64,000 nucleotides of DNA from Euryarchaeota archaeon (GTDB lineage Archaea; Thermoplasmatota; SW-10-69-26; JACQPN01). The notes beneath the pieces were generated by a model. The model made no database searches and was not told the origin of the DNA. It was given only the letters and a program-made list of their open reading frames with translations. Each line of letters starts with the position of its first letter. Position 1 is the first letter of the stretch. Positions 30,117 to 39,042 of this stretch are shown here, one piece after another. The stretch covers positions 1 to 64,000 of the forward strand of contig JACQPN010000020.1 in the NCBI GenBank assembly GCA_016207515.1, in the 5' to 3' direction. Position numbers and translations under genes: made by a program.

Positions 30117-30251
30117 TCAATGCCCGCCGGAGCCCGAGTCCGTCTTGAATCACTCCTCCACGAGCGCCTTCGCCTTGGCCCGGTTCTCCGGAGTGAGCGA
30201 CTGTTCACGCGCCAGTGCGACTCTCTCACTGTCCCCCGGTTTCCGATTCAT
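30117..30251 (-). pseudogene. Remnant copy of the propeller protein C-terminus with in-frame TGA
   Basis: The minus strand from ATG 30251 encodes a short frame ending ALVEE followed by TGA (30150-30152), then FKTDS. The propeller protein at 26531 ends RLVDEWFRTDSSKQ, so the TGA sits exactly where its Trp codon TGG is. The preceding REQSLTPENRAKAK also aligns with EREEGLTAAQKEQAK. It is either a fragment of a deleted paralogue or a 33-residue peptide gene. The surrounding 30033-30288 holds nothing else. Confidence 0.5.
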
Positions 30252-30288
30252 CTTCGCGCATAAATAGAGGCGGGATACTGGCTCGCAC

Positions 30289-30310
30289 AAGTAGGTATAA
30301 GTACCTACTT
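30289..30310. promoter_or_regulatory. Perfect 9-10 bp palindrome related to the polC/hel308 element
   Basis: Arms AAGTAGGTA and TACCTACTT flank a TAAG spacer and pair perfectly; one more C-G pair extends them outward. The 18-base core (30291-30308) fits GTANGTATAAGTACNTAC, the same consensus as the polC and hel308 elements. It overlaps the stop codon of the gene at 30305 and lies 38 bases upstream of the remnant frame at 30251. Confidence 0.55.
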
Positions 30311-31117
30311 GCTCCGGGCACCCTTCCTCTGTTTCTCGATCGCCTCGCTCAAAGTGACCCGCCCAAGCGCCACGTCCCTTGCCAACCGGAACCCCACCGT
30401 CACTTCGCCGCCGCTTGCGATCCGGCTCTTCCTTTGGATGTCCCGTATCTCCCCGTCCGTCGGCGAGACCCTCCGGTAGCGACCCACCTCCTCGCCCTTC
30501 GACAGCGCGATCGCATGCGCTGCCGCCCTGTCGCGGTGCGCGACCGGCGCCGTGGCGCTCGTCTCCGTCTCGTCCACGATCTCGATCCTCACATCTAATG
30601 GGACGAGGCTGTTGATAATCCGGTCCCGGGCGGTGGCTGCCCCGTGTCCGATCCTCACGATCACAGAGGCATCCTTGTAGGTCTCGATCACGCGTTCGAG
30701 TTCAGCCGATACATCCGCCGGCGAATGGACCTGTAACGTCCGGATGAGGCTTCCATCCGCGAGGATCGCGACACCAGGGCGCTCCCCGGGATCGACCCCC
30801 ACGACGACCTTGCTCACGCGCCCGCCCGATTGAAGCGCCAGCATCGCCCGCTCCACGGCGTCCTCTGCATCGTCGCTTGCGACGACGTTCGCGAAGGCGA
30901 TGCCCGGGCGTTCGTCGAGGCTCGTGATGACGACGCCGATCCCGGCCGGGATACGGGCGCCTCCAACGAGGCTTCTGAAGGGGATGTTCCGGGCTTTGAG
31001 TTCGCGGACCAGGTCATGGTAGAACGAGAAATCGTTCGTCATCACGCCGATCTCGCGCGTGGGACGGCGCGCTCGCCGCGTGGGCGGGGCTCTTTCCCGT
31101 CCTGGCTCCCTATTCAC
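30305..31117 (-). CDS. Predicted RNase H-fold (RuvC/YqgF-like) protein
   Basis: 270 residues (245 if the ATG at 31042, MTNDFSFYHD, is used). The centre contains KVVVGVDPGERPGVAIL, the glycine-Asp strand typical of RuvC/YqgF-like RNase H folds, followed by VIVRIGHGAATARDRIINSL and VDETETSA, which could supply the second acidic strand. The N-terminal part (LVRELKARNIPFRSLVGGARIP) looks like a separate alpha/beta domain. This resembles uncharacterised archaeal RNase H-like proteins; nuclease activity is inference. Confidence 0.6.
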   Translation of the reverse strand: MNREPGRERAPPTRRARRPTREIGVMTNDFSFYHDLVRELKARNIPFRSLVGGARIPAGIGVVITSLDERPGIAFANVVASDDAEDAVERAMLALQSGGRVSKVVVGVDPGERPGVAILADGSLIRTLQVHSPADVSAELERVIETYKDASVIVRIGHGAATARDRIINSLVPLDVRIEIVDETETSATAPVAHRDRAAAHAIALSKGEEVGRYRRVSPTDGEIRDIQRKSRIASGGEVTVGFRLARDVALGRVTLSEAIEKQRKGARSK

Positions 31118-31326
31118 GGCATCTCGCTCCCATCGGGCATTCGCTCGCTTTCGATAGAATTGTGGCGCTCCGTCAACAAAGACTTATTTTCCGGGAAACA
31201 GGCAAAGCACGCTTCCCGAAGCGGTCTCCATGTGGTCGTGCGGGACGTAGAATCAGCGCCTAGTCGCGCGTCGCAAGCCGGCTTTTCGCCTTGATTCGAT
31301 TTCAATGGCCATAAATAGGGGTCTGA

Positions 31327-31338
31327 TTTTATATAAAT
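31327..31338 (+). promoter_or_regulatory. TATA box of the gene upstream of radB
   Basis: TTTTATATAAAT, centred about 26 bases before the ATG at 31359, the ideal leaderless spacing. This decides between ATG 31350 and ATG 31359 in favour of the latter. Confidence 0.55.
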
Positions 31339-31358
31339 CGGGATGCACAATGTGCCCA

Positions 31359-32960
31359 ATGATTAGGGACGGGAAGCCGCCGCTTCCACCAAGCACGATC
31401 ACTGAACTCAAGCAGACGCTACCGACCGACTACGGCCACAAGTTGGTGAACAGCGCCGGTAACCGCATCCTCGCGATACGCATCCCGACCGCCCGGCCGG
31501 ACATGTTCCAAGACATCCCGCGCGCCGCCGACTTCTTAGGGACAGACGACACGCGCGAACTCACACACGTCCTGCTCATCGGCGATGAGAAGGTGCTCCG
31601 CGTCGACCCGATATCGCTTCGAGACGAGGTCCGGGAAAGGACACGGGAAGACCAACAGTCCGTCGTGACGTTGAAGAAAAAACTCGGCCGCAACTACGAA
31701 TACTCGGTCTTCAAGCCCGTCACGGGGAAGGGCTCCCCGCGGCTCGTCATCCGGATCCCGAAGTTCAAGGCGGGCGAACTCGACGATTCCGACCGGACGC
31801 AGCTCAAGGGCCTAATGGCGAAGATCACGGCGGATCCGAACGTCCGTGAATCACGCATATTCTACATCGTCACCGATGACGACTACGTGAAGCTCGGGAC
31901 CGAAGGATTCCAAGCGATGCTCGAAGGGCGAAAGAACGAAGCACTCGCCACCGCCACCTTGTCGGCGGCTGCCATGAACGCCCCGCCACCGGCGCCTTCG
32001 GGCCAGTATTTCGTCGCAGACGAGAAGAAGTCGCGCCCCGCGCAGGGGACGATGGGAAACGCCTTCGGCATCGACTCCAGCAGCCCGTTCGGCGGGCTCA
32101 TGGGGCAGACCGCCCAAGCGAACGAGAAGCTCGACCTGCACAAGGCAGCGATCGCCGAGAAGAAGGCGGCGCCCGTCGGGGAATTCATCGATGGTACGGA
32201 GAAGGCGCGCAGGACGTCAGCCGCTCAAGCCCCTCCGCCACGCCGGGGCGGCGAAATCATAGATGCAGAAAGCGGGATGGCCGTGACCCCAAAGAAAGGA
32301 AGGCCGCAGTTCAACGCGGACGGTTCCGTCTCATACGTGGAACAGGCGCCAAAACCGGTGGGCGCAGGCACTATCGATTCCCTCATTTCCGCGGTGGTCT
32401 CGAGTCCCGCGCAAAGTATCCATGACGCGCACACGACCGAACCGGCACGCACACTTCCACCAGCGCACGAAGCGGACGTCGAGATAATGCCGGGACGAAA
32501 CGAGGTCGCTACGCCGGGTACTACGCCGAGGATGGACTGGACGGCCCCTCCCGCGGCGACGCGCGCGGACACGGAAGCGCCCACGCCAGAGGTCATCGTT
32601 GCGGCCCCCCTTCTCGCCGTCGCACAGATCGCGCCGGCGCCGGTCGCGGAGCTTCCGAAAGACCCGATGGCGACGATGCTCACGAAGCTCCACGGCTCCG
32701 GTTACGAGCTCCTTGACACGGCGAGCCTCCTCGACGTAGACGCCGCCGCCCACAAGGCGGCAGGCAAGCGCATCCTCGTGAAACGGTTGAAGACCGTGGA
32801 CGTCGAGACCGTGCAAAGGCTTGAGCGGCTCGCAAACGACCTCCGGGCGGACGCCTGCATCGTCATCGCCGAGGAGATCGCCCCGGGGACGCGCGGCTGG
32901 ACCATGGGGACGAAAGTAGAGTTATTACGCCCATCTGACATAGGCGAACTCGAACTCTAA
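31359..32960 (+). CDS. Unknown two-domain protein preceding radB
   Basis: 533 residues. An N-terminal alpha/beta domain (about 1-200; RILAIRIPTARPDMFQDI, LTHVLLIGDEKVLRVDP, SPRLVIRIPKFKAGELDDSD) is joined by a Pro/Ala-rich disordered linker (about 210-430) to a C-terminal domain. That domain reads GYELLDTASLLDVDAAAHKA, RILVKRLKTVDVETVQRLERLA, DACIVIAEE, a pattern reminiscent of Mrr-like restriction-endonuclease folds, though I cannot point to a complete active site. It ends 69 bases before radB in the same direction, so a role in recombination or repair is plausible inference. Confidence 0.6.
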   Translation: MIRDGKPPLPPSTITELKQTLPTDYGHKLVNSAGNRILAIRIPTARPDMFQDIPRAADFLGTDDTRELTHVLLIGDEKVLRVDPISLRDEVRERTREDQQSVVTLKKKLGRNYEYSVFKPVTGKGSPRLVIRIPKFKAGELDDSDRTQLKGLMAKITADPNVRESRIFYIVTDDDYVKLGTEGFQAMLEGRKNEALATATLSAAAMNAPPPAPSGQYFVADEKKSRPAQGTMGNAFGIDSSSPFGGLMGQTAQANEKLDLHKAAIAEKKAAPVGEFIDGTEKARRTSAAQAPPPRRGGEIIDAESGMAVTPKKGRPQFNADGSVSYVEQAPKPVGAGTIDSLISAVVSSPAQSIHDAHTTEPARTLPPAHEADVEIMPGRNEVATPGTTPRMDWTAPPAATRADTEAPTPEVIVAAPLLAVAQIAPAPVAELPKDPMATMLTKLHGSGYELLDTASLLDVDAAAHKAAGKRILVKRLKTVDVETVQRLERLANDLRADACIVIAEEIAPGTRGWTMGTKVELLRPSDIGELEL

Positions 32961-33029
32961 GATGGGCAAGCTCAAAACCGATGCTTTCTCCGCGTTCTCC
33001 ACCCGGCCCCACGGTGAGGTGTACTGCCG

Positions 33030-33734
33030 ATGAAAGTCCCGATAGGGGCGAAGGGGCTTGACGATCTTCTCGGCGGCGGCATCGAGGCGGGCGCCATCAC
33101 CGAGTTCTATGGCGAGGCGGGGACCGGGAAGACCAACATCTGCCTCCTGCTCGCAAGAAACGTCGTCCGCTCCGGGCGGAAAGTGGTCTACATCGACAGC
33201 GAAGGGGTATCGCTAGAAAGGTTACGTCAAGTGTGCGGGCCCGATTTCGAGAGCGTCCAGAAGAACATCCTCTTCTTCGAACCGTATAGCCTCGACGAGC
33301 AGGACCGCATCGTCGCGAAGGCCACACGCCTCGCGCAGTCGGGAAGCGACATCGGCCTCATCGTGATGGATTCCGCGACGATCTTTTACCGGTTGAGCCT
33401 CGCAAGCGGCGACGACATGCAGCATCGGCGCGGCCTCACCCTCCAATTGCATACCTTGCTCACGACCGCGCGCCAGAAGCTCATCCCCGTGGTGATCACG
33501 AACCAGGTCTACACGAACATCGACAGCGACATCCTCGAACCCATCGGCGGCCAATTGATGCGCCACATCAGCAAGGCCATAATCCACGTGGAGAAGGCGG
33601 GGAAGGGCCTTAGGAGGGCGACGGTCGTGAAGCACCGCTCCGCGGCGGAGGGTTCGAGCGTGGAGTTCGTGATCAACCAGGCGGGCCTCGGGCCGCCCCC
33701 GGAAAAGCACGCTACGGGCGCGGCCAAGGGCTGA
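33030..33734 (+). CDS. radB: RadB recombinase paralogue
   Basis: 234 residues, the length of euryarchaeal RadB: a RecA-core ATPase without the RadA N-terminal DNA-binding domain. Walker A is GEAGTGKT (28-35), Walker B is IGLIVMDSATIFY, and the conserved VVITNQVYTNID region and C-terminal KHRSAAEGSSVEF follow. RadB assists RadA-mediated homologous recombination. Probably transcribed with the preceding unknown gene. Confidence 0.95.
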   Translation: MKVPIGAKGLDDLLGGGIEAGAITEFYGEAGTGKTNICLLLARNVVRSGRKVVYIDSEGVSLERLRQVCGPDFESVQKNILFFEPYSLDEQDRIVAKATRLAQSGSDIGLIVMDSATIFYRLSLASGDDMQHRRGLTLQLHTLLTTARQKLIPVVITNQVYTNIDSDILEPIGGQLMRHISKAIIHVEKAGKGLRRATVVKHRSAAEGSSVEFVINQAGLGPPPEKHATGAAKG

Positions 33735-33836
33735 AGGCCCGCCCGTGACGGCGCGACGCAGCGGGCCGTCGCTCCGGTCCCGCCCGTATCAGGCGTTTTC
33801 AAGAAGGTTTTTGAGCAGCCCCATGAATGGGCCGCC

Positions 33837-34604
33837 GTGGCGCGTTCGAAAGACGTCGGTGCAGCCGTCGCGCTCGCCGGCATCTTGCTCGTCTCTGGCT
33901 GCCTCGGTTTCGACCTCGGCGGCTCCTCCGGCTCGCAGGAGACCAAGGTCTCCGAGCGGTACGCGGACGCGGATTTCCGTTTCGCGAGGGCGACGTCAGG
34001 TAGCAGCGTCGAACATCCCAAGATTATCGTGAAGGAAGGCACAGCGGTGCTCACGATCAAGGTCTCGTGGGAGACGACGGGCGACTTCGGTTGGACTCTC
34101 ACCAATCCCGAGGGCGGCGTCGAATCGCGTTTCAACGCGATCGAGCGCAACTCCGCGCGTCACATGAACTGGCTCCACGACACGAACCCGAAGAAAGGCA
34201 TCTGGAACCTCACGATCGAATGCGAGGCCGCGTGCGAGTACTCATTCGGCTTCTACTTCAACGATGCAGTGCAGCCGCCGCTCGTCCCCATCCCGACGAA
34301 GTTCAAGGACGCGCCTTCCCGTGTCCAAGGCTCCTCCAAAGGCGGGTCGCAAACCCACGCGCTCACCGTGTCGCCGGACGTTTCCAAGCTTAGGTTCCGC
34401 ATGAGCGTCGACGCGAAGGACGGTTTCAACTACAAGCTCACGGACGCCAAAGGCAAGCAGCAGAGCAGCCTCGGGTTCGATTTCAAGGTCGGCATAGAGG
34501 ACACGGAATTCACGCAGAAAGAGCCCTACGCCGTGGGGGAATGGCACGTCGACGTGGGATGCGTCGGTTCGTGCGTCTACGCCTTCGCGTTCTACGAGAA
34601 GTGA
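33837..34604 (+). CDS. Predicted lipoprotein, function unknown
   Basis: 255 residues with signal peptide and lipobox LLVSGC (C22). Two similar beta-rich halves are visible: each has a W/F-rich strand (FGWTLTNPEGG / FNYKLTDAKGK), a repeated E(N)-W-H/N-x-(V/L)-x-(V/I)-x-C turn (GIWNLTIECEAACEYSFGFYF / GEWHVDVGCVGSCVYAFAFYE) with paired cysteines. It therefore looks like a duplicated C2/Ig-like domain. Start GTG at 33837. No family recognised. Confidence 0.65.
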   Translation: MARSKDVGAAVALAGILLVSGCLGFDLGGSSGSQETKVSERYADADFRFARATSGSSVEHPKIIVKEGTAVLTIKVSWETTGDFGWTLTNPEGGVESRFNAIERNSARHMNWLHDTNPKKGIWNLTIECEAACEYSFGFYFNDAVQPPLVPIPTKFKDAPSRVQGSSKGGSQTHALTVSPDVSKLRFRMSVDAKDGFNYKLTDAKGKQQSSLGFDFKVGIEDTEFTQKEPYAVGEWHVDVGCVGSCVYAFAFYEK

Positions 34605-34678
34605 GCCCGTGCGCCTCGCGCGCGGTCAAGCCACGTGCAAGAAGCGTTAAAACCCGCCCCGCGCTCTCTTACTAGTAT

Positions 34679-36823
34679 ATGACAGGGAGGGCGCCGAAGG
34701 CTTCCGCGGTCGGTCCGGCACTCGCCGTACTCCTCATGGTGTCGCTGTCGGGTTGCGTCCAGAACGACGCTGCGACGGGGCCGGCCGCCATCAACAACAT
34801 CCTTCCGGACGCCGGTTCGATACTGGCCGACAAGGCGGTCGTCACGGCCGTCGAGGGCGCTCTCAACGTCGTCTGGGAGGGGCCGTTGACGACGGAACGC
34901 GGCTTCCTCGTCACCATCCCGCCCGGCGTCACGCGCGTCGACGCCATCATCACCGGCACCGCGGGGATCGCGATGGTGAACGACGCGACGGGCAGGATCC
35001 GCTGCCAGCCCGACCGCTACGAAGCCTATTTCACGCCCTTCACGACGCGAAGCCAATGCACCGGCATCACGCTCCTCGACCCGCTTCCCGCGGTGTGGAG
35101 AACGACCACGCGAAACCTTCTTGCAGACCAGAAGATAGAGTTGCGCCTCTCGTCCGACCCGCTCGACGGGACCGCGGCGACGATCAAGATTGCCAATCTT
35201 TCCATGCCGAGTCACAAGGAGCTCCCGACGGAGGTCGTGACGATGGCGGCTTCCATCGATGGTGAGCCCATTCATCTGGAAGTGACCCGACCAGACACCT
35301 CGGAGCCCGTCCCCACCATCGTCGTCTCGTCGCCTTACTATCAAGCGCAGCGGCTCGCGAAACTTCGCGCCGAGAACAGCACCATCGCGGATTGGGTGCC
35401 GCGCGGATTCGCCGTCGTGACCGCGGACGTTCGTGGCTTCGCCCTCTCCGGCGGATGCATCGAGGTGTGGGGGAAGAACGAGCAACAGGACCAGGTCGAC
35501 ATCGTCGAATGGGTCGCAAAGCAACCCTGGTCGAGCGGGAAGGTCGGCTTCTACGGCCAATCGTACGTCGGCACGACACCGGTCGAGGCCGCGTCCAACG
35601 CCGCGCCGCACCTCACCACCATCATCACCGTCGCGCCCGTCATCAACAGTTACGAGGACTGGCACTACGGGGGCGTGCCGAACGGCGAACAGACCGCCTC
35701 GCCGCTTCTTGGCTACCAGTTGGCGGATACGCAAGGCCGGGCTCCAACACAAGCAGACGTCCTCGCCGCCGCGAACGGAAACGGCGCTTCTCTAATGGGA
35801 AAGACGAGTGCCGAGGCCTTGATGGCGCTTGCGGACCAGGGAAGACGCGGCCTTTGCGATCCGACGCTCGCAGCGAGGGCGAGCGACCCGCGCGCAGTCT
35901 ACGATTCATTCTACGCGGAGCGCGACTTCAAGGCAAAGGTGGGAAACGTGAAGGCCTCCGTGCTCTACACGCAAGGCTTCTACGACCAAAACGTGAAGAG
36001 CCAGATGATCCCCGGCTGGTTCAACGAACTCAAGGTACCGAAAAAAGGCATATTCGGGGACTGGATCCACCAGCACCCGCCGCGCGGCGACCAGGAACTC
36101 CTCTTCCACGCGTGGTTCGACTATTGGCTCAAAGGGCTCGACACGGGCATCATGGACACGCCGGCCGTCGAGGTGCGGACGAACGTAGACACGGTCCGTT
36201 ACGCCAGCGAATGGCCTCCGCGCGACGCTAGCAAGATCTCGTACGGCCTCGACTTCGCGGGATCCATGATCTCGGAAGGTGTCGCCGGCAAAGGAAGCGC
36301 CCAATACGTCGCCCGCATCGCGGCCGAGGCGCCGAGCGAGGTGCCGGTTGACATGTTGGCCGCCATGGTCCCCACGAAACTCGTCCTCAGGACCGCTCCA
36401 CTCGCGTCACCAATGTACGTCTCCGGCATGGTTGAACTTCGGCTCAACGCGGCCCTCACGGGCGCCGAGAACACTTTCATCTATGCGCAGCTACGCGATG
36501 TCGGCCCGGATTCGACGAGGGTGGTCACATTCGGGGCGCGTAACGCCGCCTTGAGCGAGGATCACAAGACATACACGCCGGTGACGCCCGCTGCCGCACG
36601 CGACTATGTCCTCGCAATGCTTCCGACAGAATACGTCGTCGGGGCCGGACACACGTTGGAATTGGAGATAGATGGCGTGACCGACCCGGCCGGTAGTTTC
36701 CACCCAGGCGAACCCGGTGTGGTGACGCTAGCCGGGGCCCAATCTGCCCTGGTGTTCCCGACGTTGAGAGTGCCGGGCGATACCGCCATCCCATTGTCCG
36801 CCGGCCCGGTCACCGTGGCCTGA
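34679..36823 (+). CDS. CocE/NonD-type (S15) hydrolase lipoprotein
   Basis: 714 residues. Lipobox SLSGC (C26) and an N-terminal beta region precede an X-Pro dipeptidyl-peptidase/CocE-like alpha/beta hydrolase. The nucleophile elbow is GFYGQSYVG, the acid is in QGFYDQNV and the histidine in GDWIHQHPP; VVTADVRGFALSGG is the conserved strand. A C-terminal jelly-roll domain follows (VPTKLVLRTAPLASPMYVSG). S15-family members cleave acyl-proline dipeptides or esters, so this is probably a surface peptidase or esterase; the substrate cannot be told from sequence. Confidence 0.82.
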   Translation: MTGRAPKASAVGPALAVLLMVSLSGCVQNDAATGPAAINNILPDAGSILADKAVVTAVEGALNVVWEGPLTTERGFLVTIPPGVTRVDAIITGTAGIAMVNDATGRIRCQPDRYEAYFTPFTTRSQCTGITLLDPLPAVWRTTTRNLLADQKIELRLSSDPLDGTAATIKIANLSMPSHKELPTEVVTMAASIDGEPIHLEVTRPDTSEPVPTIVVSSPYYQAQRLAKLRAENSTIADWVPRGFAVVTADVRGFALSGGCIEVWGKNEQQDQVDIVEWVAKQPWSSGKVGFYGQSYVGTTPVEAASNAAPHLTTIITVAPVINSYEDWHYGGVPNGEQTASPLLGYQLADTQGRAPTQADVLAAANGNGASLMGKTSAEALMALADQGRRGLCDPTLAARASDPRAVYDSFYAERDFKAKVGNVKASVLYTQGFYDQNVKSQMIPGWFNELKVPKKGIFGDWIHQHPPRGDQELLFHAWFDYWLKGLDTGIMDTPAVEVRTNVDTVRYASEWPPRDASKISYGLDFAGSMISEGVAGKGSAQYVARIAAEAPSEVPVDMLAAMVPTKLVLRTAPLASPMYVSGMVELRLNAALTGAENTFIYAQLRDVGPDSTRVVTFGARNAALSEDHKTYTPVTPAAARDYVLAMLPTEYVVGAGHTLELEIDGVTDPAGSFHPGEPGVVTLAGAQSALVFPTLRVPGDTAIPLSAGPVTVA

Positions 36824-36897
36824 ATCCGGAACCCTTCCACCCGGATGGACAAAACCCGGCAATCGGCCGCTATTCACCGAGTTTCACGTCAGAAATC

Positions 36898-36906
36898 TTT
36901 ATATAG
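36898..36906 (+). promoter_or_regulatory. TATA box of the first membrane-anchored regulator
   Basis: TTTATATAG, centred 26 bases before GTG 36928, supporting a leaderless transcript from that start over ATG 36937. Confidence 0.5.
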
Positions 36907-36927
36907 TCACTTGCTTACCTTCTGGCC

Positions 36928-37785
36928 GTGGGCAGTATGCGCTATCCGGGGATATTCGTCGGCTTAGTGTTGGCCAGCCAATTCCTCGTGACCGCGAGCG
37001 CGGTCGGCTCCGCGGCCGTCGACCCCGGCGCCCCGGTGATCGGCCCGATGGACGTCCCGAAAGCCCCGAAACTCCCAGAGCTTCCCGACGTCGAGACGAT
37101 CGGCGGCGCAAAGACGCCAGGCAGTTCACCGACGCCGAACGGCCCCGCTGGCCCGACACCCGGCTTCGACGCACTTTTCACCGGCGCCACGTTCGAAAGC
37201 TTCGCCCTCGTCGGGCTCGCCGCAAGCACCCTTGCCGCCTTCGCGATAATAGGGGGCGCCAAGTACGTGAACAGCCAGAACGTTCTCGAGAACGAGGTCC
37301 GCGGCGAGATATACGGCTTTCTTCGGAAATCGGTCGGAGCGAACCTGAAGCAGATAACGGACGAACTCGCCCTCTCGACCACCAACGCCGTGTGGCACCT
37401 CAGGAAACTCGAACAGTCAGGCCTCGTGCGAAGCCGCAAGTTCAACGGTTACAAGATCTATTACCCCGTAGAAGGGGGGGTGCGTGCCCGCGACCTGTCG
37501 TGCAGCGCCTCGACCCTTTCGAACGACAACGCGAGGACCGTCTTCGAGTTCGTCGCAGCGAACCCAGGGAGCCACCAACGCGAGATCGCGCGCGTGCTCG
37601 GAGTGAACCACGGAACGGTGCGCTGGCACCTGAAGAAGCTACGCCAGGCGGGCCTCCTCGTCGAGATGAGGAACGGCAAGGTCTCCACTTATTTCCCGAC
37701 GGACATCGGCAAGGAAGCCTTCGACATCGCTGTCCGCAACAGCGCTCCCCGCTACCACGTGGAAGGCCTCGCGTCGACCCTGTAG
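36928..37785 (+). CDS. Membrane-anchored transcription regulator with two winged helices
   Basis: 285 residues: a signal-like hydrophobic N-terminus (7-30), a Pro-rich outside linker (31-85), a transmembrane helix (about 88-110), then two cytosolic winged-helix domains. The first includes ITDELALSTTNAVWHLRKLEQSGL (142-166) and ends GYKIYYPVEGG; the second includes SHQREIARVLGVNHGTVRWHLKKL (215-238). This arrangement suggests a one-component sensor that binds DNA while in the membrane. It has a close paralogue at 39043 with the same layout. Signal sensed unknown. Confidence 0.85.
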   Translation: MGSMRYPGIFVGLVLASQFLVTASAVGSAAVDPGAPVIGPMDVPKAPKLPELPDVETIGGAKTPGSSPTPNGPAGPTPGFDALFTGATFESFALVGLAASTLAAFAIIGGAKYVNSQNVLENEVRGEIYGFLRKSVGANLKQITDELALSTTNAVWHLRKLEQSGLVRSRKFNGYKIYYPVEGGVRARDLSCSASTLSNDNARTVFEFVAANPGSHQREIARVLGVNHGTVRWHLKKLRQAGLLVEMRNGKVSTYFPTDIGKEAFDIAVRNSAPRYHVEGLASTL

Positions 37786-37834
37786 TTTTTTAGGTACGAG
37801 CCCGTACACGGTCTCGAAAGCGACGGCCGAATCC

Positions 37835-38296
37835 ATGCCAGAGAGACAATCGAAGGCGCACAACGCATCCGGCCCGGCAAGCGCCGGCCCCCATCAGAGC
37901 CCGCGCGTCATGATACTCGACGACAGCCCGGTGATCCTCGCGAGCCTCAAGGACATCCTCGCGACAAGCGGTGTTACGAACGTGAAGACCGCGAAGAACG
38001 TGAAGGACGGCGTGAAGGTCTTCAAGGACTTCAAGCCCGACCTCGTCTTCGTCGACCTCATGTTGGGGGAGACGGAGAGCGGACTCGATTTTCTCAAGCA
38101 GGCGATGGGCGTAGGCTCGAAGGCGAAGATCGTCATCTCCACGGCGTTGCCATCCACGGCCGACGCGGTCGTGATGGCCGTGAGCCTCGGCGCCACCGAG
38201 TACCTCCCGAAGCCGTTCAGGAAGGAGGACGTCGACCACATAATCGAGAAACTGAAGAAGCCCAAGAGCGGGCAGACCGACATGTCCTACGGTTGA
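37835..38296 (+). CDS. CheY-like response regulator receiver protein
   Basis: 153 residues with a 25-residue polar N-terminal extension, then a single REC domain: acidic pair LDDS, phospho-acceptor Asp in FVDLML, Ser/Thr in VISTA and Lys in LPKPF. There is no output domain, so it must act by protein contact. It lies 50 bases after the membrane-anchored regulator in the same direction. No histidine kinase is in the window. Confidence 0.9.
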   Translation: MPERQSKAHNASGPASAGPHQSPRVMILDDSPVILASLKDILATSGVTNVKTAKNVKDGVKVFKDFKPDLVFVDLMLGETESGLDFLKQAMGVGSKAKIVISTALPSTADAVVMAVSLGATEYLPKPFRKEDVDHIIEKLKKPKSGQTDMSYG

Positions 38297-38339
38297 GTTG
38301 CCGAGCGGACGACCCCGTCGATGGGAATCCGCGCGTCGG

Positions 38340-38813
38340 TCAACGTACCTTCTCGACCATTTCACGCAGAGCCCGCAGCGCCTCCTCCACATGCCACCGC
38401 GGCCGCCATTGGGAAGAGACGACCTCTTGGACGACGCCGTCCTGGTCGATGACGAACGTCTCCCGGCCCGGGATGAGGCCCAAGGTGGGCCGGACGCCAT
38501 AGGCGTCCCGAACCTTCCCGTCCACGTCGCTTAGCAACGTGAACGGGAGTCGGTGCTCGCGGCAGAACGAGAGGTGCGACTCCGGCGGATCGGAGCTGAT
38601 CCCGACCACCCTTGCGCCCAATCGCTCGAACTCGTCGTGATGGGCGCGGAAGGTCTTCGCCTCGGTCGTGCAGTTGGTCGTACGGTCGCGCGGATAGAAA
38701 TAGAGGACCACGGGGCCTTTGGCAAGGAGATCGTGTAGCGACGTCAGGCTGCCGTCTTGCGAGCGGAGCGTGAAGTCAGGCGCCCTCGCCCCCTTTGCGA
38801 CCACAGGCTCCAT
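38340..38813 (-). CDS. Bcp/PrxQ-type peroxiredoxin
   Basis: 157 residues. The peroxidatic site is PRDRTTNCTTEA (family norm PxxxTxxCTxEA), after VVLYFYP and before GISSDPPESH. The usual Bcp resolving Cys five residues after the peroxidatic Cys is absent; a Cys in SFCREHRLPF may take that role. It reduces hydrogen and organic peroxides with thioredoxin-like donors. ATG 38813 is chosen because the domain begins right after it; a longer frame reaches 38852. Convergent with the receiver gene. Confidence 0.87.
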   Translation of the reverse strand: MEPVVAKGARAPDFTLRSQDGSLTSLHDLLAKGPVVLYFYPRDRTTNCTTEAKTFRAHHDEFERLGARVVGISSDPPESHLSFCREHRLPFTLLSDVDGKVRDAYGVRPTLGLIPGRETFVIDQDGVVQEVVSSQWRPRWHVEEALRALREMVEKVR

Positions 38814-39042
38814 GGTATCATCTCGGCGGGGTTTACCCTTAAGTGGTTCCATTCACCGAGGGGGAATTTCGTGGAGATATATCGAACGCTTAAAATAGCC
38901 GCACGAGAAGAACGAGTGTGGTCGGGCTCGGGCAGATTCTCTGCCCCCTTCGAGCCACGTTAGGTGACATTGTTCCTTTTCCTTTGAGTATTAGGGGCAA
39001 TCGGCAAACGCTTTTAACAGGGTTAATACAGAGCCACGAAAC

